Shown here in pieces: positions 6,410-12,759 of a stretch of DNA of 13,467 nt. Below the pieces are notes generated by a model. That model did not search any database and was not told the origin of the DNA. It saw nothing but the letters and a program-made list of their open reading frames with translations. How positions within the stretch are numbered: the stretch's first letter is position 1; every line of letters starts with the position of its first letter. The position numbers and the translations under genes were made by a program. Source of the DNA: Anaerolineales bacterium UBA2029 (GTDB lineage: Bacteria > Chloroflexota > Anaerolineae > Aggregatilineales > Aggregatilineaceae); assembly GCA_002332795.1 (NCBI GenBank), contig DDBP01000366.1:1-13467 (forward strand), read 5' to 3'.

Positions 6410-7804
6410 TCAAATCTGCTCGAAAAAGCGCGCGCGCTCCCAGCAGGTGACCGCTTCGTCGAACTTGCGTTGCTCGGTGCGCGCGAAGTGCAGGTAATGC
6501 TCCACCACCTCCTCACCAAAGGCTGCGCGGACCAGTTCGCTATTCTCGAAGGCGGCGATCGCTTCGGGCAGGGTGCGCGGCACGCGCGGCAGGTCTGCCG
6601 CCAGATAGGCGTTGCCCACGAACAGGGGCGGCGGCTCGGTCTGCCGCTCGATCCCGTCCAGCGCCGCCGCCAGCAGCGCGGCGAACGCCAGGTAGGGGTT
6701 GGCGTCGGCACCGGGGATGCGACATTCGACGCGCAGCGAGTCGCCGCGCCCCACCACCCGAAAACCGGTAGTGCGGTTGTCGTAGGCCCAGGCGATCGCC
6801 GTCGGCGCGAACGATTGCGCCTGATAGCGTTTGTAGGAATTGACCGTGGGGGCGAAGAAGAGCGTCAGGGCGCGGGCGTGCGCCAGCATCCCGCCGAGCG
6901 CCCAGCGAAACGTGTCGCTGCCAGCGACGGGCAGATCGTCGGCCAGGGGGCGGTCTCCGGCGAAGACGTTGTGCCGGCCCTCCGCGTCCCACAGGCTGAA
7001 GTGCAGATGCATGCTGCTGCCCGCGTGCCGTTCGTCCCACTTGGCCATGAAGGTGACCGCCAGCCCCTGCTGCCAGGCGATCTCGCGGGCCATCTGCTTG
7101 AAGAGGACAGTGCGGTCGGCCATGGTCAGCAGGTCGCTGTAGCGGATGTTGATCTCCTCCTGGCCCGCGCCCCATTCGCCCTTGCTGAACTCGACCGGCA
7201 CGCCGGAACGATGCAGGTGCTGACGGATCGCGCCGAGCAGCCCTTCGACCTTGCTGCCCTGGAACAGGTGATAGTCCTCAATGTAGGCTCCGAAGGTGCG
7301 CAGATCGTGATAGTGTTTGGCACGGGCGGAGTCGTAGGTCTCCTGGAAGACGAAGAATTCCAGTTCGCTGGCGCCCATCGGTAGCAACCCCAGCGCGCGC
7401 GCCCGCTCGATCTGTCGGCGCAACACGGAACGCGGGGCGATGCTCACCAGGTCGCCGGTAATCTCGTCGCGCACGTCGCACAGGACCAGCGCCGAGCGCT
7501 CCAGCCACGAAGCGTGCCGCAGCGTGTCCCAGTCCACCGTCGCCCAGGCGTCGCGGTAGCCCTGCTCCCAACTGGCGAAGCGATAGCCCGGCACAGGGTC
7601 CATGCTCAGATCGCAGGCCAGCAGATAGTTGCAGAAATGCAGGCCGTGTTCCGCCGACTCCAGGAAGTAGCGGGCGTCGTAGCGCTTGCCCAGCAGCCGC
7701 CCGTAGAGGTCGGGGAAGGCCACCAGGACGGTTTCGATCTCCCCGCGCTCTACGGCTTCGGCCAGGGCCGCGCGGCTCAGAAGGCCGGGCTGCGGCTCAG
7801 TCAT
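6410..7804 (-). CDS. Glutamine-synthetase-family ligase, probable gamma-glutamyl-amine (PuuA/GlnA3/GlnA4-like) synthetase
   Basis: 464 residues, cytoplasmic, ATP-dependent. A GS beta-grasp region (about 15-110) precedes the catalytic domain. Visible GS motifs: metal-binding SELEFFVF with E147 and E149, AGQEEINIRY (213-222) with E216 and E217, SSMHLHFSLWD (263-273) with H266, nucleotide/phosphate residues in NSYKRYQ (322-328) and DNRTTGFR (342-349), and RVECRIPGADANPYLAF (358-374). The C-terminal CWERARFFEQI matches the tail I know from the non-GlnA group. The usual adenylylation loop of assimilatory GlnA is not evident. This subgroup includes gamma-glutamylputrescine and gamma-glutamylethanolamide synthetases, so ligation of glutamate to an amine is likelier than ammonia assimilation. 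ATG at 7804 overlaps the AOR stop by 8 bases, implying translational coupling. The amine substrate is unknown. Confidence 0.88.
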   Translation of the reverse strand: MTEPQPGLLSRAALAEAVERGEIETVLVAFPDLYGRLLGKRYDARYFLESAEHGLHFCNYLLACDLSMDPVPGYRFASWEQGYRDAWATVDWDTLRHASWLERSALVLCDVRDEITGDLVSIAPRSVLRRQIERARALGLLPMGASELEFFVFQETYDSARAKHYHDLRTFGAYIEDYHLFQGSKVEGLLGAIRQHLHRSGVPVEFSKGEWGAGQEEINIRYSDLLTMADRTVLFKQMAREIAWQQGLAVTFMAKWDERHAGSSMHLHFSLWDAEGRHNVFAGDRPLADDLPVAGSDTFRWALGGMLAHARALTLFFAPTVNSYKRYQAQSFAPTAIAWAYDNRTTGFRVVGRGDSLRVECRIPGADANPYLAFAALLAAALDGIERQTEPPPLFVGNAYLAADLPRVPRTLPEAIAAFENSELVRAAFGEEVVEHYLHFARTEQRKFDEAVTCWERARFFEQI

Positions 7805-9716
7805 CGCCCGCCCCCTGCGGCACAGAGCGCGCGGTTTCCAGTTCGTCGGCCACCCAGCCGATGCCCAGTTCTTCCAGCCTGGCGCGGGTAGGGGTGCCGG
7901 TCGTCACATCCCAGCCAGCCATGGCGTAGTAGATATCTTTGGCGCGCTCGAATTCTTCGACGGTCACGTACAGGCCGTCGCTCGTCCCGCCGCGCAACGG
8001 TTTGGTGAGTTTCTTGGGCAGCGTGTCCTGGTCGCGCCCGAAGCCTTCGCGGGCGTTGAAGGCGCGCAGCATGTTCAGGCGGCGCTCGCCCAGCTTCTGC
8101 AGCTCGAAGACGGTCACCGACCAGCCCGTCACCGCCCGCACGAAGTCAGCAAGCTGCCGCAGGCCGAAGAGCTGCCAGTCTGGCCCCCACACGAACTGAC
8201 ACAGGCTGAGCGTGTCCAGGGCGCTGTAGGTGCACTGCGTGTAGAAGGCGTAGCGCACCTTCTCGGCGTTGAGGACAGTCGCCGGTTGCGGGTTGAGCAG
8301 CCCCAGTTCGGCGATGCGCGGGTTGAATTCGGTGTAGCTGCCGTCGTGCTCGCTGGACATGTGATCCGCCCCGAAGGGGTTGACACCGTAGATCAGCGCC
8401 AGGCTGCGCTTGACCTGTGGCATATGCGCGGGCATCTCCGACCCCTTGACGGTGATCAGCAGGTCCTCGGCTGCCGGGCCGAAGCGCCGCGCGGCGATGG
8501 CCGAGCCATCGGCCAGCACGTCACCGAACCCTTCGCGGCGGGCGATCATCTCCGTCAGGCGTACCATGGCCTCGGCATTGCCGAAGTGCAGGTCGAGGCC
8601 GCCGGTGTCGGCCTGCGTGATGATGCCCTGCTCGTAGCAGTCCATGGCCCAGGCGATGGTCGCGCCGCAGGAGATGGTGTCCATGCCGTACATGTTGCAG
8701 AGCTGATTGGCGTAGGCCACCGCCTTCAGGTCGGAGACGCCGCAGTAGGAACCGAAGGTGCTCAGCGTCTCGTATTCCGGGCCGCCATAGACGGGGTCGA
8801 GGGGGTAGGGGCCGTCGTGACTTTCGACCACGCGCTTGCAGCGCACCGTGCAGGCATAGCAGGTGTCCGTCTCCTTGAGAATGGTCTCGCGCATGGTCTG
8901 CCCGCTGATGCTCTCGTAGCCGTCGAACACACCGCTGGCATAGTTGTAAGTGGGCAGGCCGCCGCGGCTCTGCTGCTTGCGGATGAGAGCGGTCGTGCCC
9001 AGCAGGGTCATGCCGCCCATGATCTCTTCGGTGTTGTCCGCGCCCCATTTGGCCAGCGCCTTGAAGGCTTCGGCATCGAAGATCGCCGGGCGCTGCTTGC
9101 CGCGCACCACGATCGCTTTCAGGTTCTTGCTGCCCATGACCGCGCCCATGCCGGTACGCCCGTTGGCGCGGTTGGACATATTGATCATGGCGGCGAAGCG
9201 CACGCCGCGTTCGCCCGCTGGCCCGCATTGCAGCACCTGCACGCGGCGATCGCCCAGTTCGTCTTCGAGGGCACGCTGCACGTCGTAGGTGACGCGGCCC
9301 CACAGGTGCGCGGCATCGCGCAACTCCGCTTCGCCATCGTGAATCCACAGATAGACCGGTCTTTCGGCGCGGCCCCAGATGACGATGCCGTCGAAACCGG
9401 CGAACTTGAGTTCGGCGGGCCAGAAGCCGCCGCACTGCGAGTCGCCGACCATGCCCGTCAGCGGCGAACGCGCGGTAGCGCACATGCGGCTCTGGCCAGA
9501 GATGGGCATACCAGTGACCACACTGTCCATCAGGGCCAGCGTGTTCTCCGGCGCGAGCGGATCGGTGCCAGGGGGCGTGTTCTTCAGCAGGTAATACAAC
9601 CCCATGGCGCTACCGCCCATGTAGGTGCGGTAGAAGATTTCGTCCGGTTCCTCGACGGTGAGGCTGCCGGTGCTCAGATTAACGTGCAGAATTTTGCCGT
9701 GATACCCGTAAGGCAT
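7797..9716 (-). CDS. Aldehyde:ferredoxin oxidoreductase family, tungsten-pterin enzyme
   Basis: 639 residues, the normal length for the AOR family (about 600-650). Such enzymes oxidise aldehydes to carboxylic acids in the cytoplasm using a tungsto-bispterin and a 4Fe-4S cluster. The AOR N-terminal domain (about 4-205) has GFWPAELKFAGFDGIVIWG and MINMSNRANGRTGMGAVMGSK-like cofactor segments. The cluster cysteines are complete: C286, C289 and C293 (CYACTVRC) plus distal C506 (LSLCQF). The pterin-side motif MDTISCG is at 345-351. Members differ in substrate (general aldehydes, formaldehyde, glyceraldehyde-3-phosphate), and I cannot assign this one. No ferredoxin or AorB-type electron-transfer subunit lies nearby, so a free ferredoxin is the likely acceptor. 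It is first in the operon with the ligase and SDR. Its leader contains the stem-loop at 9772-9804. The ATG at 9716 has GGAAGG about 7 bases upstream. Confidence 0.93.
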   Translation of the reverse strand: MPYGYHGKILHVNLSTGSLTVEEPDEIFYRTYMGGSAMGLYYLLKNTPPGTDPLAPENTLALMDSVVTGMPISGQSRMCATARSPLTGMVGDSQCGGFWPAELKFAGFDGIVIWGRAERPVYLWIHDGEAELRDAAHLWGRVTYDVQRALEDELGDRRVQVLQCGPAGERGVRFAAMINMSNRANGRTGMGAVMGSKNLKAIVVRGKQRPAIFDAEAFKALAKWGADNTEEIMGGMTLLGTTALIRKQQSRGGLPTYNYASGVFDGYESISGQTMRETILKETDTCYACTVRCKRVVESHDGPYPLDPVYGGPEYETLSTFGSYCGVSDLKAVAYANQLCNMYGMDTISCGATIAWAMDCYEQGIITQADTGGLDLHFGNAEAMVRLTEMIARREGFGDVLADGSAIAARRFGPAAEDLLITVKGSEMPAHMPQVKRSLALIYGVNPFGADHMSSEHDGSYTEFNPRIAELGLLNPQPATVLNAEKVRYAFYTQCTYSALDTLSLCQFVWGPDWQLFGLRQLADFVRAVTGWSVTVFELQKLGERRLNMLRAFNAREGFGRDQDTLPKKLTKPLRGGTSDGLYVTVEEFERAKDIYYAMAGWDVTTGTPTRARLEELGIGWVADELETARSVPQGAGDD

Positions 9717-9771
9717 GGCTATCCTTCCTCAAGATGAAACAGGCGAGCAGGACGGGAGGGAGGGTGTTTTG

Positions 9772-9804
9772 AGACTTCCGAAGTCTTGCAGACTTCGGAG
9801 GTCT
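9772..9804. repeat. AGACTTCCGAAGTCT stem-loop repeat in the AOR leader
   Basis: Arms 9772-9786 and 9790-9804 pair over 15 positions with one G-T wobble, around a 3-base loop. Each arm is itself nearly palindromic (AGACTTC-CG-AAGTCT), so alternative folds exist. I recall closely similar AGACTTCGGAAGTCT units scattered in Chloroflexota genomes, which marks this as an interspersed element and not a gene-specific regulator. On the minus strand it lies 56 bases before the AOR start and could still affect that mRNA. There is no T-run. Confidence 0.6.
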
Positions 9805-9861
9805 GACCAACAAGTGGGGTGCAGGCAAAGGTCGTCAGCAACTTACTTGACACAGGCGTGT

Positions 9862-9960
9862 TTACCTCACCCCCAGCCTCGCTTCGCCCGGCTCGCCCTC
9901 TTTCCATGCGTGGAGAGGGAGCCACGAGGTGCGTCAGCGCCGGGTGGGGGATGAGGTGAA
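9862..9960. repeat. 99-base imperfect inverted repeat, REP/MITE-like
   Basis: The left end TTACCTCACCCCCA and the right end, read in reverse complement as TTCACCTCATCCCCCA, match with small gaps. The centre CCCTCTTTCCATGCGTGGAGAGGG forms a hairpin. The arms of about 45 bases between them are GC-rich and imperfect. It has no coding capacity of its own. The terminal and core sequence resemble short palindromic elements dispersed between genes in some Chloroflexota. Copy number cannot be tested in this window, although 1643-1679 shares the core. Confidence 0.6.
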
Positions 9961-9987
9961 CCAGAGCGCGCAAACAACCTGACGCAT

Positions 9988-10016
9988 TTTGCACGCACCT
10001 GTGGGGTGAGTAGTAT
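9988..10016 (+). promoter_or_regulatory. Promoter candidate for the GATase gene
   Basis: TTTGCA (9988-9993) and TAGTAT (10011-10016) are 4/6 matches to sigma70 boxes, with 17 bases between them. The predicted start, near 10023, gives a leader of about 65 bases before ATG at 10089. The quality is moderate, but spacing and position fit. Confidence 0.35.
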
Positions 10017-10056
10017 TTTTCGGCCATATGATGTATTTTCGAATCCACACAAATCT

Positions 10057-10071
10057 TGTTCGATGCTGTTT
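10057..10071 (-). promoter_or_regulatory. Weak operator-like repeat before the GATase gene
   Basis: On the minus strand the sequence reads AAACA-N5-GAACA with the same 10-base period as the CAACA pairs at 5515 and 11050. Each half matches 4/5. It lies between the candidate promoter and the ribosome binding site, where a repressor could act as a roadblock. This is the weakest of the three sites. Confidence 0.22.
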
Positions 10072-10088
10072 GAAAGGAAACAATCCCT

Positions 10089-10955
10089 ATGTATCCCGAT
10101 CTGCCCCTCGCCATCGCCATCCTGAATGGCTACCCCAAAGCCAGCCGCGAACGCTTCGACGCCGCCGATGTGGGGCACCCGCACGACATGTACGCTCGCT
10201 TCGTGCGTTCCTACGTCCCGCGGGCCACCCTGGACGTGCTCTTCATCGCCGACCTGGATAGTGCCCTGCCCACCGGAGCCAACCTGCGCTCCTACGACGC
10301 CTACATCTGGACTGGCTCCGACCTGACCATCTATCACACCGACGATCCGCGCGTCACCCGGCAGGTGGAGCTGGCCCGCGCCATTTATGAAGCGGGCGTG
10401 CCCTGCTATGGCAGTTGCTGGGGCATTCAGATGGCCGCCTACGCCGCCGGCGGCGAGGTGCGCAAGAACCCCAAAGGCCGCGAATGGGGCATCGCCCGCC
10501 GCATCACGCGCACCGAGGCCGGGCGGGCGCACCCCCTGCTGCGCGGCAAGCCGGATGTCTACGACGGCTTCATCATGCACCTGGACGAGGTCGTCACTCT
10601 GCCGCCCGGTGCCACTCTGCTGGCTACCAACGAGCACACGCCGGTGCAGGCGTTGGAAGTCAAACACAAGAACGGCGTCTTTTGGGCCACGCAATACCAT
10701 CCGGAGTACAATTTCTACGAGATGGCCCGCCTGATCCGCGCCCGCGCTGAACCGCTGGTCAAAGAAGGCTTCTTCGCTACCACCGCCGACGTTCAAACCT
10801 ACGCCGAAGCCATGTTCGCCCTGCACGAGCATCCCGATGATCCGGCGCTGCGCGAGCGCTTCGCCGTCGGGCCGGATATCCTCGACCCACTGTACCGCGA
10901 GGCCGAGCTGCGCAACTGGTTCGACTATCTGGTCATCCCGTCGCGACGGCGGTAG
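10089..10955 (+). CDS. Class I glutamine amidotransferase-like protein, possible gamma-glutamyl hydrolase
   Basis: 288 residues, cytoplasmic, GATase1 fold. The triad is complete: nucleophile C110 in GSCWGIQ, and H204 and E206 in QYHPEYN. YIWTGSD (72-78) supplies the usual turn near the oxyanion site, and MHLDEV (163-168) matches the HxDEV motif of stand-alone GMP-synthase-type amidotransferases. The core ends near 215 and a C-terminal tail of about 70 residues follows; I cannot assign it. No synthase domain is fused, so it may act alone, hydrolysing a gamma-glutamyl amide as in polyamine or ethanolamine catabolism. That would fit the gamma-glutamyl ligase encoded divergently. It could also serve an unknown amidotransfer partner. 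The start at ATG 10089 has AAAGGA with about 10 bases spacing. Transcribed away from the AOR operon. Confidence 0.87.
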   Translation: MYPDLPLAIAILNGYPKASRERFDAADVGHPHDMYARFVRSYVPRATLDVLFIADLDSALPTGANLRSYDAYIWTGSDLTIYHTDDPRVTRQVELARAIYEAGVPCYGSCWGIQMAAYAAGGEVRKNPKGREWGIARRITRTEAGRAHPLLRGKPDVYDGFIMHLDEVVTLPPGATLLATNEHTPVQALEVKHKNGVFWATQYHPEYNFYEMARLIRARAEPLVKEGFFATTADVQTYAEAMFALHEHPDDPALRERFAVGPDILDPLYREAELRNWFDYLVIPSRRR

Positions 10956-10989
10956 GGGCTGTGATGAACTCTTGCGGTGATAAGGGGTC

Positions 10990-11024
10990 AATTCGCCGCT
11001 GAGGCGCAGAGGCTGCGGAGTTGC
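10990..11024. repeat. GCCGCTGAGGCGCAGAGGCTGCGGAG element
   Basis: A GAGGCGCAGAGG-type string between the GATase and DeoR genes. Very similar GCGGAGGCGCAGAGG strings recur between genes in several phyla, as I recall. Only one copy is present here, so the repeat assignment is from memory and not demonstrated. Confidence 0.3.
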
Positions 11025-11049
11025 TTGGTAAGGTGCTTTGTGTCTATTT

Positions 11050-11087
11050 CAACACAATTCAACACAAAATGCAACAGATTGTGTTGG
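11050..11087 (+). promoter_or_regulatory. Operator-like CAACA repeats upstream of the DeoR-family gene
   Basis: CAACAC occurs at 11050-11055 and 11060-11065 (10-base period), CAACAG at 11072-11077, and the inverted unit GTGTTGG at 11081-11087. CAACACAAT (11050-11058) is also perfectly inverted as ATTGTGTTG (11078-11086). The cluster lies 39 bases before the regulator ATG, where an autoregulatory operator is expected. I could not place clear -35 and -10 boxes around it. Confidence 0.55.
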
Positions 11088-11125
11088 CAAAATGACATGA
11101 AACGCCGTGCCGAAAGGCAGAGTCT

Positions 11126-11908
11126 ATGAACGCTATCGAACGTCAGAAGATCATCTTGCAGATCATCGCCGAGCAGGGCGCAGTGACCGTCGCTGAGCTG
11201 TGCGAACGCTTCGGCGTCTCGGATATGACCATCCGGCGCGATCTCTCCACGCTGGAGCGCGCCAGCCTGCTGCGGCGCATTCACGGCGGGGCGGTCAGCG
11301 CGCGCGGGCGCAGCTACGAGCCGCCCGTGCTGACCCGCGTGCACGAAGCCCCCGAAGCCAAACGCGCCATCGGCAGACTGGCCGCTACCCTGGTGCACGA
11401 AGGGGACAGCATCGCCCTGGACATCGGCACGACCACGCTGGAACTGGCCCGCAACCTGACCCGTCTGCAGGACATCACCGTGCTGACCAACAGCCTGCCC
11501 ATCGCGAATCTGCTCACCGATCAGCCGGGCATTCGCCTGATGTTGTGCGGCGGGATCGTGCGTCCCGGCGAGCGCTCGCTGATCGGGCCGGTAGCGGAGT
11601 ACACTTTCAGTCAGTTCTATGTGGACAAAGCCTTCATCGGCATCGGCGGGGTAGACCTGGAAGCGGGCCTGACCGAGTACAATACCGACGACGCTGAGGT
11701 CAAGCGGCACATGATTCGCAATGCGCAGCGCTGCATCCTGCTCAGCGATAGCCGCAAGTTTGGGCTGAAGACGTTCGCCAGTGTCGCGCCGCTGTCGGTC
11801 GTGGACGATATCGTCACTGACGACGGGCTGAGTCCCGCATTCCGCGAGGCGCTGGAGCGCGAGGGGATCACGGTGCACATCGCCTCCGTCTCTCGCGCCA
11901 ACACCTGA
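11126..11908 (+). CDS. DeoR/GlpR-family transcriptional repressor
   Basis: 260 residues, the standard length. The N-terminal DeoR winged helix-turn-helix spans about 5-58, with the signature recognition helix VSDMTIRRDLSTLE (31-44) and the trailing HGGA (53-56). The DeoRC sensor domain (about 75-235) shows ALDIGTTTLELA (97-108), VLTNS (119-123), CGG (141-143), VDKAFIGIGG (166-175) and LSDSRKFG (206-213). That sensor fold usually binds a phosphorylated sugar or polyol. A phosphorylated ligand would fit a Ugp importer, and GlpR (glycerol-3-phosphate) is the best-known analogue, but the effector is not proven. The site AAAGG lies 8 bases before ATG. It is first in a unit with the phosphodiesterase (44 bases on) and MFS genes. 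CAACA repeats upstream suggest autorepression, with a similar pair at the ugp promoter. Confidence 0.93.
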   Translation: MNAIERQKIILQIIAEQGAVTVAELCERFGVSDMTIRRDLSTLERASLLRRIHGGAVSARGRSYEPPVLTRVHEAPEAKRAIGRLAATLVHEGDSIALDIGTTTLELARNLTRLQDITVLTNSLPIANLLTDQPGIRLMLCGGIVRPGERSLIGPVAEYTFSQFYVDKAFIGIGGVDLEAGLTEYNTDDAEVKRHMIRNAQRCILLSDSRKFGLKTFASVAPLSVVDDIVTDDGLSPAFREALEREGITVHIASVSRANT

Positions 11909-11952
11909 AACCGTTGATTGCATCGCTCGCACCGGAGAAACGCCACACACCC

Positions 11953-12759
11953 ATGATCAGCAAAATACTCCTGGTTATCTTCGACGGCTGTCGCCCCGAC
12001 GCGCTGTGGCAGGCGCGCGTCCCCCATGTGGAGCAACTCTGGCGAGGGGGCGCGTATACCTGGAACGCGCAATCGGTGGCCCCCAGTTTCACCCTGCCCG
12101 CCCATATGTCCATGTTCCGCGGTGTGACGCCCGAACGGCACGGCGTCACCGACAACAGCTTTCAGCCCTCGGCGGTCGCCTTTCCCAGTTTCGTGGATAT
12201 TGCGCATCAGCACCGACGGCAGACGGCCATGTTCTACAGTTGGGAGCAGCTACGCGATCTGTCGTCGCACGGCAGCCTCACCGTCAGCTATTGCCGCGAC
12301 GGGGCGGTGACACCGGACGCCGATCAGATCGTCGCGGAGCAGGCCGCCGCCTTGCTGGCCCGCGAGCGCCCCGACTTGCTGGTGGTCTACCTGGCCGAAT
12401 CCGACCTGGTGGGGCATGCGGCGGGCTGGATGTCGGCGGCCTATCTGCAGTCCATCGAGCGCATGGATCAGGCGTTGGGGTTGTTGCTGACGACGCTCGA
12501 CCAGGCCAATTTGCGCGACGAGTACACCGTGATCTTTCTCTCCGATCACGGCGGACACGAGCATACCCATGGCACCGCTTCGCCCGAAGACCTGACCATC
12601 CCCTGGATCATCAGCGGCCCGCCCATCAAGGCGGGGCACGCTCTGACGACGCCGGTGCGCATTCACGACACCGCCGCAACGATCGCTCACCTGCTGGGCG
12701 TCCCGCGGCCCGATGTGTGGGAGGGGCAGCCGGTCTGGGAGGCGTTCGCTCATGCCTAG
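11953..12759 (+). CDS. Alkaline-phosphatase-superfamily phosphodiesterase/phosphatase, cytoplasmic
   Basis: 268 residues. A type I phosphodiesterase/nucleotide-pyrophosphatase-like member of the alkaline phosphatase superfamily with two divalent metals. The ligand set is complete: D11 (FDGCRPD), nucleophile T47 (PSFTLPAH), D151 and H155 (ESDLVGH), D198 and H199 (SDHGGH), and H206. It is compact, lacking the extra domains of larger phosphodiesterases. No signal peptide is present, so it acts inside the cell. Relatives include phosphodiesterases, pyrophosphatases and phosphonoacetate hydrolase, so the substrate is open. Near a Ugp importer, a glycerophosphodiester is plausible. I chose ATG 11953 because the conserved strand ISKILLVIFDG starts there. 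An upstream in-frame TTG at 11914 would add 13 unrelated residues. GGAG lies about 15 bases upstream. Its stop overlaps the MFS start by 8 bases. Confidence 0.88.
   Translation: MISKILLVIFDGCRPDALWQARVPHVEQLWRGGAYTWNAQSVAPSFTLPAHMSMFRGVTPERHGVTDNSFQPSAVAFPSFVDIAHQHRRQTAMFYSWEQLRDLSSHGSLTVSYCRDGAVTPDADQIVAEQAAALLARERPDLLVVYLAESDLVGHAAGWMSAAYLQSIERMDQALGLLLTTLDQANLRDEYTVIFLSDHGGHEHTHGTASPEDLTIPWIISGPPIKAGHALTTPVRIHDTAATIAHLLGVPRPDVWEGQPVWEAFAHA

Larger units (their letters stand above)
9717..10088. other. Divergent intergenic region between the AOR operon and the GATase gene
   Basis: This 372-base region separates divergent genes. It holds a stem-loop (9772-9804), a 99-base imperfect inverted repeat (9862-9960), and a plus-strand promoter candidate (9988-10016). 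I find no credible gene here and no clear minus-strand promoter for the AOR operon. Confidence 0.6.

Noticed and set aside
4170..6497. Plus-strand open frames at 4170-5321 and 5352-6497
   Set aside because: They are antisense to ugpB and to the SDR gene, show no family motif, and the second would also run across the ugp promoter.
8286..9737. Plus-strand open frame of 483 codons opposite the AOR gene
   Set aside because: High-GC shadow of the AOR coding sequence. It is His/Ala/Arg-rich without any family motif.
9847..9852. Perfect TTGACA on the plus strand
   Set aside because: No -10-like hexamer lies 16-18 bases downstream. The sequence there is the C-rich repeat end.
9867..11950. Minus-strand open frames at 9867-10991 and 10988-11950
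   Set aside because: They lie opposite the GATase and DeoR genes, which have complete catalytic and DNA-binding motifs, and cross the repeat region.
11914..11952. TTG start for the phosphodiesterase, 13 codons upstream
   Set aside because: There is no ribosome binding site before it and the added residues are unlike the family. ATG 11953 begins directly at the conserved first strand.
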